From: Progne subis subis
Lineage: Eukaryota; Chordata; Aves; Passeriformes; Hirundinidae
Direction: 5' to 3'
Assembly (NCBI GenBank): GCA_022316685.1
Contig: JAKJHU010000016.1
Coordinates: forward strand, 2,480,001-2,544,000
Length of the DNA stretch: 64,000 bases
The notes beneath the pieces were generated by a model, which searched no databases, was not told the DNA's origin, and saw only the letters and a list, made by a program, of their open reading frames with translations. Below, in pieces: positions 14,065-27,270 of the stretch (its first letter is position 1; every line of letters starts with the position of its first letter). Made by a program: the position numbers and the translations under genes.

Positions 14065-17000
14065 AAGCAAATAAAGGCAGAAGAAAGCCAAAGGAAACCA
14101 CCCCTTGCTGCAGCTGCAAGATGTGTAAACAACCCGCACGCTCAGGATTTTTTCAGTCACAGGCAAGGATAAAGTAGCGCAGCTCAGAAGCAGGGATGAC
14201 TGAAATGGCTTTAAGGTAGCTTTATGTTCCCACAGTCCTGGAGCAGCAATGAGTCAGTCAAGTCCCTCTCTGTAAGTTAGAATAGCCTGAAGGCTGCTCT
14301 AAATCATTCTGGCTGCCAGTGACGCTGCAACAGCAGAGAGGGGTTGCTGGGGCATAGCAAAGTCTTGGCTGCATTTCCCTTCCTTTGGCCATGTCCTCTG
14401 GCCCATCCAGAGGAGCTGTTGGGAAGGGGATGAGGGGGAGCCGGGGACAAGAAAGGGAAAAACACGGAAGTGGCTGTGATGCCTGTTCTGCTGGAATACC
14501 CGTGCCTCTGCTGTGGCTGGCAGAGGTCCAGCGGGGCTGGCTGTGGTCGGAACTGATCCCAGCACAGGCAAGAGGAATTCTGTGGTTGGGCCATGGCCAG
14601 GTGCAGTGGTACGGTTTGATTTTATTAATCTGATTTTCAAGGGCATTTTTTGAGAGTCCTTCAGTTTGTGTAGAGTCCCTTTTTCCTGGTAATCTCCTCT
14701 GTTAATGACTGGTTTGTAAGTCCTTCACGTGTGCAGGTGTTTGTATTATGTGAGCACCATGGTCAGTTTTGTTAGTGCATCAGTGTTAATGAGATATTAT
14801 CTCTACCAAGTACTATCTGGCCTAGCAATAGCAGTATTTAAGTTAATGCTGCCATGTGAATCTATACCATTGAGTCTAGCTCATGATTTTAAATTGTTTT
14901 TTATTTATTTGCTCTTACAAACTAAAAACATCCCCCAATTTGTGAGAAAAACATGAGTCTGTGATTCAATTCACTTACTTCCATTTTATCTTCTTAAGAG
15001 GAAAATTCTAAATAATATTAAGAACAAATAACAGCAATAAATAATCCTAACTCCAGATATTTGCATTTTGTGCTGGGATGATTTGATGCAGTTGTCAGTC
15101 ACCTCTGAATGATCGTATTATGTGATGGAAGCTGCAGTTAAGAGTGTCATTTGTTTCCAAACTCTTATGTAAATATTTCAGTCTTGTTACTTCAGTGTGA
15201 GCAAAATGTTTGTGGCTTTAAAGAAGGACCATGACATTCTTAAAAGAAGACAAGTCAAAGGGCTGAAACCTTCCCTTTCTCTCATTTGACAGTGAACAGC
15301 CCAGCCTTACTAGTGGGTACTCAAGATGGAAATTTACCAAACTGACTAGTCACAGCAAGTTATTGAGTGGGCTGTTAGAGGAGATCCTGCAGTGGAGGAA
15401 AAATTATACCTTTTAAAAATTCCTTTAAAAAATTCCCAAAATTTTGTTGTCATTCAGCTGACAACAAAAGTAGAGTGATGTTTTGAAGTACTGCGCAAGA
15501 CCATTGATTTTGTAAGTAGTGGACATCTTCACAAGTTATCCAGAGACATACTCTTAACCTGCACACATACAAAGCAAAGGTCATACTTTGTATTTGCAGA
15601 TCTATTTTAGCAAAAGTGTGAGGAGCTAAACCCATGGACTAAACCTCCCTGAAGGTTGAAGTAGAAGGTCATGGACATTCCATTTGCTGCCTGTGGTAAT
15701 GTGAGACAAAAGTATATGATGCCTTGATGAGCAAATGGTAGAAGAATGGTAGTTTGCAAGCACAGGTGTGGTGCGCACATGGGGGAGCACAGAAGGGGGC
15801 ACACAAGCCATAACTAAATTGGATGCCATTGATATGATAGCTTATAATGTCTTGGCTTTTTCTGATAATTTAGAACAGAAATTTTTGAAGAAAAAGAGGA
15901 AAGATGTATGTGTTGGTTGAATGTACGTCAACACCTGTTGACACAGTCAACAGCTGAAGACTAAATCTTCAGGGTGTAAATTCTTTTAGCTCAGTTGATG
16001 CCGGGAGAGCTGTGTCAGACTGCAGTACTTTAAGCTCTGTCCTGAAGACACCCAGTGCCATCAGCAGGAGTTGCAAACATGGGATCAGTTGAGTTCCTTG
16101 GAAAAATTTCAGTGCTTTCCTGCCAGGAGCTCAGCACCAGTAGTGGTCTTGAAGATCTAGTGCTGCCAGAAGAGACACACAACCTCTGTCTGCTGCCTTT
16201 GATCAAAACTGAGGGGAAAACTGTTTTGTGTTTTCTTTGAGTCTGAAAACTGCTGACATCCAAAAATATTGAGGATCATCTGCCTCTGTGGGATTTCCCT
16301 GCTGCTGTCTTCTCCCTGGCCTTTTTAGGTAGGACAGATTGCAGCAATTCATGCTGGTGTGTGGAAGATTGTTCCAGTCTTACCTGAGACAATCCAAACA
16401 CAAAGAAACACAAAGACCTACCTACAATGGTAAACATTTCATCCCATCCACATTTTACTGTCTTAAAAGAGCCTTTTGAGTAGGTATCTCTGATTTAGCA
16501 GCAGGATGGAGCTGAAATAATGTCTTGACATGCAAGCATTTTTGATTATTTAATAACTTAATTTTTTCTCTAAGATTGATAGCTTAGTCTGTCATTTATT
16601 TGTTTTATGGTATTTTTTCATCTGATCTATTTATGATATTTTATGATCTGATGATTTCTCCTCACATATTTTAGTCAGGCATATTATGTATCATTGTTGC
16701 TTTATGTTTTCTGTTACTGGGAATTAATTTTTCACACACTATCTTCATTTAATTATATAATACAATCACATGTGCATCTGCACAAATAGGAAGAATCTGT
16801 TCTAATTTAGCCATTATATATTATGCTATCTTGGGTTTTCCAGTAAAAATTCCCAAGTTTTTTGTTTTTAGCATAACAATAGTCATATTCATTGCTTCTT
16901 ACATTGTAACAAAAGCACTCAGATGCCAGTTCATAGATTGACATAATCAGCTTTGTCTCTTAATTAGAAAAGAGAATAAAGCTGTTTAGGGGTGTCAATA

Positions 17001-18419
17001 AAATGACAGATGCATCATTAACAGAAGGCTGCATTGGATCAGAATGGTGCAAATTGTTGGAATTGAAATGTTAAAATTTTTTACTGGTAACCTTTTGTTT
17101 GTAATTTTCATTTTCTTGTGGTTTTTTTTAATAATTGAAAAATAGCAAAATATAGATAATACAGCATATATATGGAACAGTTATTGGTAATGGAGGACTC
17201 AAGTTTATAACCAGAGTAGAGCTATAGGTAGGAAAACTTTCTGCTTGGGATTTCTGCCTACCCTCAATACAAAATACAGCATGGTTAATACACCCTTTGG
17301 CCATGCCTTTGATGCATTCCTCATTGCCCCTATGAGGTCATCAGTTGTTTATGAGCAATGGGATAGCATGTAGATTATGAAATTCAGGACTCACCCTATG
17401 CCTGATTTCATGGTGCAGCACAGGGTATGAAATCTTTCCACAATCAGTCTGAATATTCAGTTTATTGTTGACTTCAGTGAGTCCATATTTCTCCAGCAGT
17501 GATGCTGTTGATATCCACTTTTCCTTTGGAATAAAGGAAGTTTTTACATTGTACTTGTAAGACACAATAGCTTTCAGTCAGAACAATCAAAAATTGCAGA
17601 ATCTGACAAAATTGCAGATATTTAAGCACTGGGACAATGGAAATGCATGTTTTGGGATTCAGGCATATAGATGGAAATAAGATTGCATGCTGCATCTATG
17701 ATCTGTCAGAGGTGGCTCATCCCAGCAAGGTCTGATGTCCAGGGAATCCAGAAGACCTAGCATCTCATATCAGCTTTACTGACAGCCTGAGCTGGAGGAT
17801 TTTCAGATTTCTTACAGATCCAACTGTCTTCTGGTAAGAAATATTGAGGTCCTTCCTAGGAAGAAATCAGCACTGTTTTTTATATTTGGCACCAGTCATA
17901 TGACACGATTTGGGATGCTACTGGTCTGGCTCCTAGGTTGCATAGCAAGACACATGAGAGTCCATCCTTGAATGTATTCAAAACACCCACACCTACAACC
18001 TTCTGTGCTAGATGAACGCTATGCAGCCAGTCTTGAGACCTTTTCAGCTAGGGGAATGATGATTGGGTGAGTCACCAGTCTGTGGTCCTGAGCTTGCATC
18101 CATGATTTAACATGGATGAGGTTAGGAGACTAAATCTTAGTCTCCCTCTTTGTCTGTATCCACATTCTTTTCATTAGAACCTGTAAAGTTCATTATCTCT
18201 TCAACAGAAATATTTTAAACTTTTAAGATTTCATGAAGTTTTGACACTTCTTTTGTGGATTTTGTGTCCAGTGTATAGACAACGGCCTCATCTGCTGTTT
18301 GGGAATCAGCATTTAATTATGTGGGGCTCCAAAACTGTTGTAATGGTACCCAGCTGAAGTAACTGGTTGAAAAATATTGAACGCTTCATTAATAAAATTT
18401 CTAATTTTCAAATTAGAAT

Positions 18420-19160
18420 GAGATGAGAGTGAGCAGGTTGAGGAGCATCAGGGAGTATGATAGACAGACAGGCAGATGGGCAGACAGACTACTGGAATCT
18501 CATCCTGCCTTCCCTGAGATGGGCCCAACAGACAACAGCCCATGTGATATGGAGCATTCCCTGTCCTCTCTGAACACAGTGACTGTACTAAACAGAGTGA
18601 CTTGCAGGACAGGGAGCAGTGGGATTGATTCCTGCCCAGTGCAGCAAGAGCATCACCTGTGTGACTGCTCCGCCTCCCCAGGTGCCTGGTATAACAGGGG
18701 TGAGGCTCTGTGAGTATAACTGGGCAGCAGCGAGGGCAAGGGTTCATCTAGCATGGAGGTGTCAACAGGGTTAAATCAGACCACACCCCCTGTCAAAACT
18801 ACTTCCAGAAAGCAAGAGGACAAGTCATTGTCATAGGAAACTCTCTTCTCATGGGAACAGAAGGCCAAACATGCAGACTGGACACACCTATTCGGGAAGT
18901 CTGCTGCCTCGTGGGGTCCAGCTTAAAGAAGTGAAGAGAAACCTTCCGACGCTGTTATGGCCTTCAGATTATCATCTATTATTGATTTTTCAGGTGGCAG
19001 TCTGCAAGTCCCAACAGGAAGTCTGAAGGTAGTCAAGAAACCTCAGGACTTGGGATGACTGGCTAAAGGATCAGTTGCAAAAGTAGTGTTCTCCTCTATT
19101 TGCAGGGAATTATGAGGAAAAAACTAGGAAGAGCCAGCAGATCAATACCTGCTTCCAACC
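18420..19160 (+). mobile_element. CR1 LINE, 5'/ORF1 region (left part of internally deleted copy)
   Basis: The order of segments follows CR1 ORF1: a Cys-rich stretch near 18,600-18,720, a linker, then VIVIGNSLLMGTEG at 18824-18859, corresponding to the GDSL-type esterase motif (here Asp is Asn), then REVCCL. The frame stops at 18932-18934. Later text such as GTGTTCTCCTCTAT and AGCAGATCAATACCTG also fits CR1 ORF1. The copy is a dead fossil. The identification is from memory of the family. Confidence 0.7.
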
Positions 19161-19204
19161 CTGGCATTCACCTTTTTTTTCAGTCACGAGTTGGCCGAGT
19201 TTTG

Positions 19205-19665
19205 GGCTCTTGTATTTAGTTTGTGGGAAAGACATGGAGGCAGTGGAGCATGTCCAGGGAAGGGCAAGGAAGCTGGTGAAGGTTCTGGAGCACAAGTCCT
19301 GTGAGGAGTGACTGAAGAAGCTGAGGTGGTTTAACCTGGAGAAAAGGAAGTTCGTTGTGACCTAATCGCTGAAACTGGGTCAGTGTATTCTCCTGAGTAA
19401 CAACAGGTAGGACAAGAGGAAATGGCCTCAAGTTGCACATGGGGAGGAATAGATTGGATGTCAGGAAAGTTTCTTCTTCAGAAGGGTGGTCAAGCATGGA
19501 ACAGACTGCCCAGGAAAATGGTTGAGTCCCAGTCCCTGGAAATACTTGTGTAGAAGTGCCAGCTTGGGGATATAGTTTAGTGGTGGACTTGTGAGTGCTA
19601 GGACAATGGTTGGACTTGATTATCTTAAAGGTCTTTTCCAACCCAAATGACTCCATTATCCTATG
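19205..19665 (+). mobile_element. CR1 LINE, 3' end (right part of internally deleted copy)
   Basis: Clear CR1 3' sequence: TTTAACCTGGAGAA, GGAAATGGCCTCAAGTTGC, GATTGGATGTCAGGAAA, then TTAGTGGTGGACTTG and GGTTGGACTTGATTATCTTAA, TCTTTTCCAACCCAAATGA, ending near the typical ATTCTATGA-like terminus at 19,650-19,665. It has the same orientation as, and nearly abuts, the ORF1-like segment to its left; no ORF2/reverse transcriptase sequence lies between. Confidence 0.9.
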
Positions 19666-19666
19666 A

Positions 19667-22600
19667 AATTACTCAGTGGGATAGTATCTGGTTTTCAAAA
19701 AAGAAACCAAAAGGATAATATATTTTCATGTATTGCCATCTTGGATTCTTCAGAGAGATGATGCTTTATAACCAAAGTATTATTTTGTGCAGGAAACAAA
19801 TGAGGAAAAAAATGAAACAAGTGCTTATTTGAAATTCTAATGTCTCTGATTACAGCCCCCAAGTTGACGTTTGCTCACTTTAATTTAAAAAATTGAGAAT
19901 TTTATTTATGTTTTTTACTCCATTTTTCATAGCAGAGGAATTTAAAATGTGTTCAGACCTACAGTGTCACTGTTCTGTCTTATGATCTTCAGTTAGTAAT
20001 ATCTTACTTTCTGTGACTGCAGAAAGAAGGTGTATTCTTGATTTACCTAAAACTGGAATTATTTTGCCTAAAACCGACGAGGATTACATTTGAGAGAATT
20101 CACATAAATACAAGGCGAGAAGCTTCTTTTAGGTTTAACCCTTATGCCCTTGAACACAATAGAGTTTACATAAATATTTAAGAAGGGCAGCCGCAGACCA
20201 ATTAAAGGAATATATTTTCCAAGCATCAAACCATTGTTTTCAGGCAATGCACTGGTGCTCCTAAATTAATACATATTAAATCTGTTATGGGCTTAGCAGC
20301 ATTTAGGCTTAGGAGAGGAAAAAGCAGATGAGAGCACCCCAGGGGGAGGTCGGGCAGAGATTGCCTGTGAGACACACGACCCACACTCACAGAGTCTGTG
20401 TGGCTGAGGGTGGCTGCAGGCTGCTCTGCAAATCCACTCCAGGAGGACAGGGTACCACCATCCCTGTTGTTAAGTCCTTTCAGCATCCTAGGAAAAGCTG
20501 TGGGCAAGCTGAGAAGGCTGTGACTGGCTTCATTTTGATATTTGCTAAATAAAATTGAGGAGCAGCTGGTTTGTGGGAAATATGTTTAAGGGCCTTTTTT
20601 TTTTTTTTTTTCAATTTAAAAATAAAAATGTTTTAAGATACTTCAGAATTCCCCTCATAATGAGAGATCTAGTTTCAGTCTAGTCCTGCCCAAGATTGCT
20701 TAGTAAAAAACTGCACTTTTCATATCCATTCACTTCAGACCCAGGAGTCCCTCTAGTTGCTGTTTCATAGTGCATAGTATGAATTATAGAGAGGTGCTGC
20801 TCATACGTACAGTTTTGTGAAAAATATCATTACATAGACCTAGGAAAATATATCTGCAAATAATTGGATTTGTGGCTCGCTAATTGTGGCAGCTTGTTAA
20901 GGCAGGGATAGGACATACCCAATGTGAACTATGAGAAAGTCTGATTTGAAAAAGACCCATATACTCTTGAATGCAAGGGCAGAGCCAGAGCAGACCTCAG
21001 GATGAGGAAAGGAGGGAAAGGTACAAGTGACATGGAAAAGAAGTTTTGGAAGAAGAGTAAAGAATGCAGAAGCACATCTAGGAAGAGGAAAAAGAGGAGA
21101 GACTTGTTGCAGCTAGTGAAAAGCTAAAGCTAAAGAGTGCAGATTGCAGCATACTTTCTGCTGAAATAGATCACCTGCACTTTCTGCTGAGAGAAATAAA
21201 ATCAGTTCAGGTGGAGAAACCAAGATGTTAATCTAGGCTGGTGGCAGAAGGAGATGAAGCAGGAGAGAATGAATGTTTGTGGGGAATCCTGTTACAAGAC
21301 TGTTTCTCTTGACTGTTTTTCTCTTCTTTCTCAAGACTTGTAGCCCTGGAAGAAAAAGAGGGAAAATCAGCATCTGTAAATAAAATATGAATAGTTGAAT
21401 AATCTTTGAAAGACAAGAAGACCTACTAAAACTGTGTTCATCTTACAGACTTTAAAGCTTTTGAAACATTCACCTAAGTACAGTGTTCAAATGCTGTTTC
21501 CCTGTGATATATGCCTTACTGACAGGATTAGTTACCTTCTCTCATTATATCAACTTTGAGTTTATTTGCAAATAAGTGAACTGAATAAGGTGCCTGGGGT
21601 ATTTTTGTGTTTATCCAACTGTTGAGACTATACTTTGGAATTTTTCAATACATTTTTGAGCAAAATATGTCCTGACTGTTAATTCTGTAATACAATTTGT
21701 GAAATGTCTGACATCTGAAGCTCATGAGGGAGAGGAGGGAAATTGCTTGTAGTTCGCCATGTGCTTCTGTGCTTCCACTTGGGGAATGCATGGCCATAAC
21801 TGTGGGAGTCATGAAATTGTTAATTAAAAATCTTCTCAGCTGTATTGCGTCTTTTTTGTAAAAAGATAAAACGTGCTCTTCTAAAGCTATACACATGGAA
21901 ATTTTTAGACAGAGTAAGTGGCCCTGTTTTCTAGTTAATTACCTCAATAAATCAGGAATGGGTTGCTGGTATTTGAAAATTCTGTGCATGGTAGACAGAG
22001 TGAGGGACAGAGCAGTTTTCTGCAGTAGACTGTTGCTGATCTGTAATGGTATATAACGCACTCAGGTCAGCAGGGTGGTACTGATGCTCACAACTGCCAC
22101 CATGATAACATCAGAAGCTTACTGCTAAAACCTAAAATGTTACAATAAAACTGTTTGTGTTACAACATAGAAAGTTTGTGCTACTGCTACAAAAAAAATT
22201 GGAATTGTGGCACCACTCAGTTTTTCCTGTGATGTCATCTTTGCATAAAGGCATGTGTGTGTGCATATAGAAATAAGTATGTTTATATACACATGATCTG
22301 CATTGATACACATAATCTGATTGATACATACATGTAATTGATAAATGCATGTGTACACACACACGTGCCTCCTGAGTGATTTGTATTTGCTTCTTGAAAA
22401 TGGCTAATACTCCCTGAAAGGGGAGCTGGAGAGAGGGGCTGATTTTATCAGTACTTGTTGATCTCACAATTGAGGATCACTTTTGCAGTGAACAATGCAG
22501 ACATGCACTGTAGAGAGGCTGTTCCTGTCTCTGCCTAAGACAGGAGACAACAGATGTGTGTGGGAAGGCAGGAGAGCACAGTGGGGAAAATGAACAAGAC

Positions 22601-24190
22601 CCACCGACAGCCTCACTCCTTCTCTATGCCAGTGCGGTGTGTGTGTGTGGGTCACAGTGGTGACAAGTGATGGTCAGGATTCAAGAAGAGGTTTGACTGA
22701 GGATGTACTGGAAGGGAAAGCAGGTGGACAATACCCGGACTAAGAACATATTTCAAGGGATGAGAGCAGAGGCTCCCCGGATCTGAACAGGAGTTTGGTT
22801 TGAGGAGAAAGTTAGCAGTGGGTGGGAAAGGGGCTGAATGGTCATGGCAGGTCTGTGGGGGCATCCCAAGAGGGATGGGCAGCCAGGGTGAAAGTATGCA
22901 GAGGAATCGGGCAGGAGAAAAACATTTTCATGTGAGTCAGTCAGGAAAACTGACATCAAAAAACGAGTAGGAGAAAAGGCAGGACAGAATTAGGGGAAAT
23001 CTAGGGGAGCCATCATCTTGGCTACCTAGATGAGCAGTTCTAGTCTATCTGCATCATTAATAAAGACTTTGCCATTAATAAAGACAATACTTCCAAAAAG
23101 CTCCATTTCTCTCTGGTGATTATAGAGGTGGCTGATAACTAGGATTCCAAACTTCTGGATGGCTCAGTTGCATTAAATGAAGGGTCTGTTTTCATCACCC
23201 TTTTTGTTCTAATGATCATCCTCTGCATTATTTAGCATGCAGTTTTATGGAAAACAATGCTTGATTTTTAAAATGCTTTTTTTTTACTTCTGAAATTATA
23301 TACTACATTCTCAAATAAAGCACTGTTGCTGTGTACTACATTCTCAAAGAAAACACTGTTGCTGCATACAGAAGCAGCAATATTTTTCCATCTAGCATTC
23401 TCCTCTCTTTCCTTGTTACCAGGGTTTTTAAAATGTGATAATGTCCCACCACTGTTTCTGAGATTTCCTGAATTTATTTGTGTGCTCTTTATTACGTAAG
23501 GAATGATTTCTGCCTGTTTGAATATATTTCTGTGGGGAGTGCTGACATTCTTATCCACACTTCACTTGTCACTTCCAGGCCAGACGGTTAATATGATTTC
23601 CTACTATGAGCCACTTACTGCGTTCAGTTTTAACATGTGTTGCAGCAAAGCAGTATATTGAAGTGCAGGAATGAATTAAGAAAGAGAGGCATATCAGACA
23701 AAAGTCACTGGGCTCTCTCTGGTAAAGTCAGTTAATGTGCAGCATAAATATGTTCCTAATGGGAGTAAAAGGAAATACAGGTGGACTTCATTTTCTGATC
23801 CCATCCTTCTCACGTGAATATGAGGAAAAGATGTGTTTATGTTTGTGGATAATACCTAAAGAGGAGTGTCTGTGAGCCTGCGAAGGAGGGATTAGCATTC
23901 CAAATGGCAAACTGGAAAACACAGAGGACTAATCAACAGCATCTGGATGGGAGGGAGCACAGTCTTTTCTCTGGGAAACAGGCTGAGGGCTGTAATGGTT
24001 CCCAAACTGGGTTTTTATCATCATGGTGGTGATTTTGCACAGAAAGCTGAGGTTGTGCTGGGAGGCAAAGGGTGTCATACTTGAGATGTGATAGGTAATT
24101 GCTCTGCTGTGCTCAGTGCAGGACACTGCCACAGAGATGGGTGTAGGCTAATGTTGGAAAATCAAGAAAGTAGTGACGCAAGTATGTAGA
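19667..24190. other. intronic DNA without recognised genes
   Basis: AT-rich unique sequence with a 17-nt T run at 20,595-20,611, a short CA-type tract near 22,346 and an exact-length 33-bp tandem duplication at 23,301-23,366. No supported coding or RNA gene. Confidence 0.7.
23301..23366. repeat. 33-bp tandem duplication, two copies
   Basis: TACTACATTCTCAAA opens both 33-bp copies, with a few substitutions between them (for example AATAAAGC against AGAAAAC). A small local duplication. Confidence 0.85.
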
Positions 24191-24194
24191 TGAC

Positions 24195-24475
24195 TATAAA
24201 ATAGTTATGAGAAAACACTGGAAGAAATTGAGGTTGTTTATCCTAAAGAAGACTAAATGAAAACATAATAAGTACCTTTAAATACATTACATGTTTCTGC
24301 AGAAGTGAAGGGAATAATTTATTCTCTTATCCTTTACATACAGAGTGAGAAGTAGTGGGCTTGAGGTACAACATGAAGATAAAGGTCAGATGTGAGGAGA
24401 AACAGGTTGTTTGGGGAGACTGGAGAGACTCTGTTATTGAGTATCTTCAAGAAGGGCATAGAAAAATGTAAGGAA
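24195..24475 (+). mobile_element. old, diverged CR1-like 3' fragment
   Basis: The order of blocks resembles an ancient CR1: GAGGTTGTTTATCCTAAAGA, then AGTAGTGGGCTTGAG, AGATAAAGGTCAGATGTGAG, CAGGTTGTTTGGGGAGACTG and GAGTATCTTCAAGAA. Divergence is much higher than in the copy at 19.2 kb. Confidence 0.6.
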
Positions 24476-26051
24476 GATACCAGTGCACAGCACCCGACCT
24501 GAGGTACCAGGTATGAAATAAGCAGCCTCTCATCATCTCTGTCTAGCCTATTTCTCTTTTTAAAGCTGAATTAAGAAAGGAAAAGTCCTGGGCTGGACAA
24601 ATAACCTCAAGTGAAAAATGGGCTTGGTCAGGGAAGGTGTTGAGTATTTGTAGCTGCTCTCACAGCCTTCACCCAGAGCAGAAGCAGAGTGGGATTGCAA
24701 AATGAAGGCTATGAGCACTAAATTTGTATTAATTTTTAATATTGATGAATTATTGTTGCATTGGCCAGGTCTTTTCTTCACCATGACTCCTATCCTGGCT
24801 GTTATGAACCTTTACATTACATTTGGTAACGTAAAATTCTTCAGAATTTTCAGCCTCTAATAAAGCTTAAGCCACGAGCCCTTTTTTAGTGGGTTTCCAT
24901 TTTAAAACTGTTTGGATTATTTTTTCACAATGGCATTTACTTGCTTTTTGGCTATTTAGGCAATGTCCCAACTGGTAACTACAAATAGAGGTAGAATTTA
25001 TAGATGCATCCTTCAACACAATGTGCAGTGTGGAGAATTGCTATGTGCAATGTCAATGTACAGTTCTTGGTATAATTTAGCCTAAATTGTGAAGGAATAA
25101 GATTTCTTAGACAGTGATATTTCAGAGTTACTGAATGAGTTATTGAGTCTTGGTATTTTTTGGATATTTGGGGATCACCTAAATGAAATTACTAGAAGAG
25201 AGAGAAAAGAAGATGCTACTGGATTGAATGGATTACAGTTGGAGATCTTAGCAACAAAACCTTGTATGGTTTTAAAGGGGAAAAAATGTATTTTTATTAA
25301 AATCCCAGATTCTTTTGACATGAAAAACTTTCAACAAAAGGATTGTATTTTACTGGGGAAAAAAGACACTATAAAAATTCACTGGTTGTTTGGTTTGCTT
25401 TTGTCAGCGTTTCTCCCAGTTTGGCTCACATTACCACTAGAGTCTGTTTTGCTGTACTGGTCTTTTTGGGAGTGCAGATAAACTCTTCTCTCCTTGGTGT
25501 GCTCAAAAGTATTTTCTGAGTATTTGTTTTTTTCTTTTACGAGTAATTTTTATCCTAATGAAAAAGAGGTGGTTTTCAGTACTGCAGTATGAAACCACTT
25601 GACCTAGGCATGTGTATAGGCAGTGGCAGTGTGAGGTTTTTTTCAGTCCAAGACTCTCACTTCTTCATCGAGTCAATCCATGTCTCTCTCAAGATGATGC
25701 ATCCATTTACTCCCCACAGACCCAAAAAGAGTGATCAGATAGGAGCAATGTCTTTAACTATACAAGAAGTATGTAAGCTGAGAATTCAAGGGTGAAAGAC
25801 TGTATATTGCTGAAACTCTGGCTTGTTCTGCAGGGAATGCTTTTTGTACTGCATGTATTCAACCTGGAAGATTTAGAGTTCCAAGGGATCACTGAGTCAG
25901 ATAATTTGGGTGAGGATTTAAGACATGCATAATTTTATAAACGTCAAAAATTGCATTGTGGCCAAATATTGGAAAGAAAATTGTATTTTCTGTCCTCACA
26001 GATGTAGAACACCTATAAGTAGGTCTAGAAGAAAACTGTAACTGGTAAATT

Positions 26052-26098
26052 AAAAAAAAAAAAAAAGAAAAAAAAAAAGAAAAAAAAAGAAAAAAAAG
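26052..26098. repeat. A-rich tract with periodic G
   Basis: Long A runs separated by single G residues. Confidence 0.9.
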
Positions 26099-27243
26099 AT
26101 AGACTCACTGGCTTCTTCCTGTCCTAAGTTTCCTGTGTTCTCTCTCTCATAATACAAGAAGACATTCCAGACACCACATTTCTGGGGATTACCTTTCTAG
26201 GGGTTGAAGCCTTTGGCCTCATTCTTTTCCTCACAGTTAGAGTGTTCATAAGCCCTTGGAAAGACACTGTCTGTCATGTCTTGTTGCTTAAATATTGTGA
26301 TCGAGCCTGTGAATAATCTCTAACTGCTTTGACATGTTCATAATAGCTTTTGTTCTACTCTGTACCAATCCATTTCCATCCCTTAAAGTCCCCTGACGTG
26401 GTATGTTCCAGCTTGGACATGGTATTATGATGGTTTGTCTGAAGATACTACAGAAAAATCAGAGCACTACCTTTAGCTTTTGTGGACGGTAACGGTGGTT
26501 TGGAACGTGAAAGCAGCCCCTCTGACAAAGTCAAAAGATACTGTTAGACCTTTTTCTCCTCGGCTTGTGGTGTTTTTTTCTGCCTTTGGTGAAAGTTGCT
26601 GTGAAAAGCGGTCAGCTGAACCGGCGTTACCCTGCAGAGTGACGAGTTCGTGTCGGGCTTCTTCAGCTGTGCTGTGTGCAGTGAAGGCTGCGTTAACACC
26701 AGATGCCAATCATACACCACCGGTGGATTTGCAAGATTATAGGACAGGAAAAAAGATGAAGGTTAAGCATGGGGCACAATAGAGATTACTTATGGTAATG
26801 AATTGTATAATTTTTCTAGACAGATCTGGATTAATGTTTATCCCAGGCAAGAGATTACTGTATGTCTGATTCTAGTTGTAAACAGACATTATTAAACAGA
26901 AGGTTTATGTTCATGAAATGCGACTATGGGTGTTAAAGCACTTATGATTTATTATGTGCAAAAAGAAAAATTAACCTGTTCATCTGCTATAGTACAAGAT
27001 GCGCTGTGGGTTTTTGCATAATTTGAAAGGCATCTGCTCCTTTGGAATACAAATAACCAGTGAGATATGAGAAAGATTCTCCTCTCATTTACACGGGTCC
27101 AATGCCTCACACTGCAGTGATGTTGAAACGGTGTAACCAAAAAAAGAATAGTCTTGTGTGCTTTTATAAAGCGATAATATTTCTATGAGAGACTGTTGGC
27201 AAAGTCTGTTTGCTTGTGAATCTTTATGGTATTTTCTTTATGA

Positions 27244-27270
27244 CAAATAAATAAATAAATAAATAAATTA
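27244..27270. repeat. (AAAT)n microsatellite
   Basis: About six AAAT units. Confidence 0.9.

Noticed and set aside
17930..18060. Possible further CR1 fragment
   Set aside because: Only short weak similarity (a TCCATCCTTGAATGTATTCA-like piece); too little to call.
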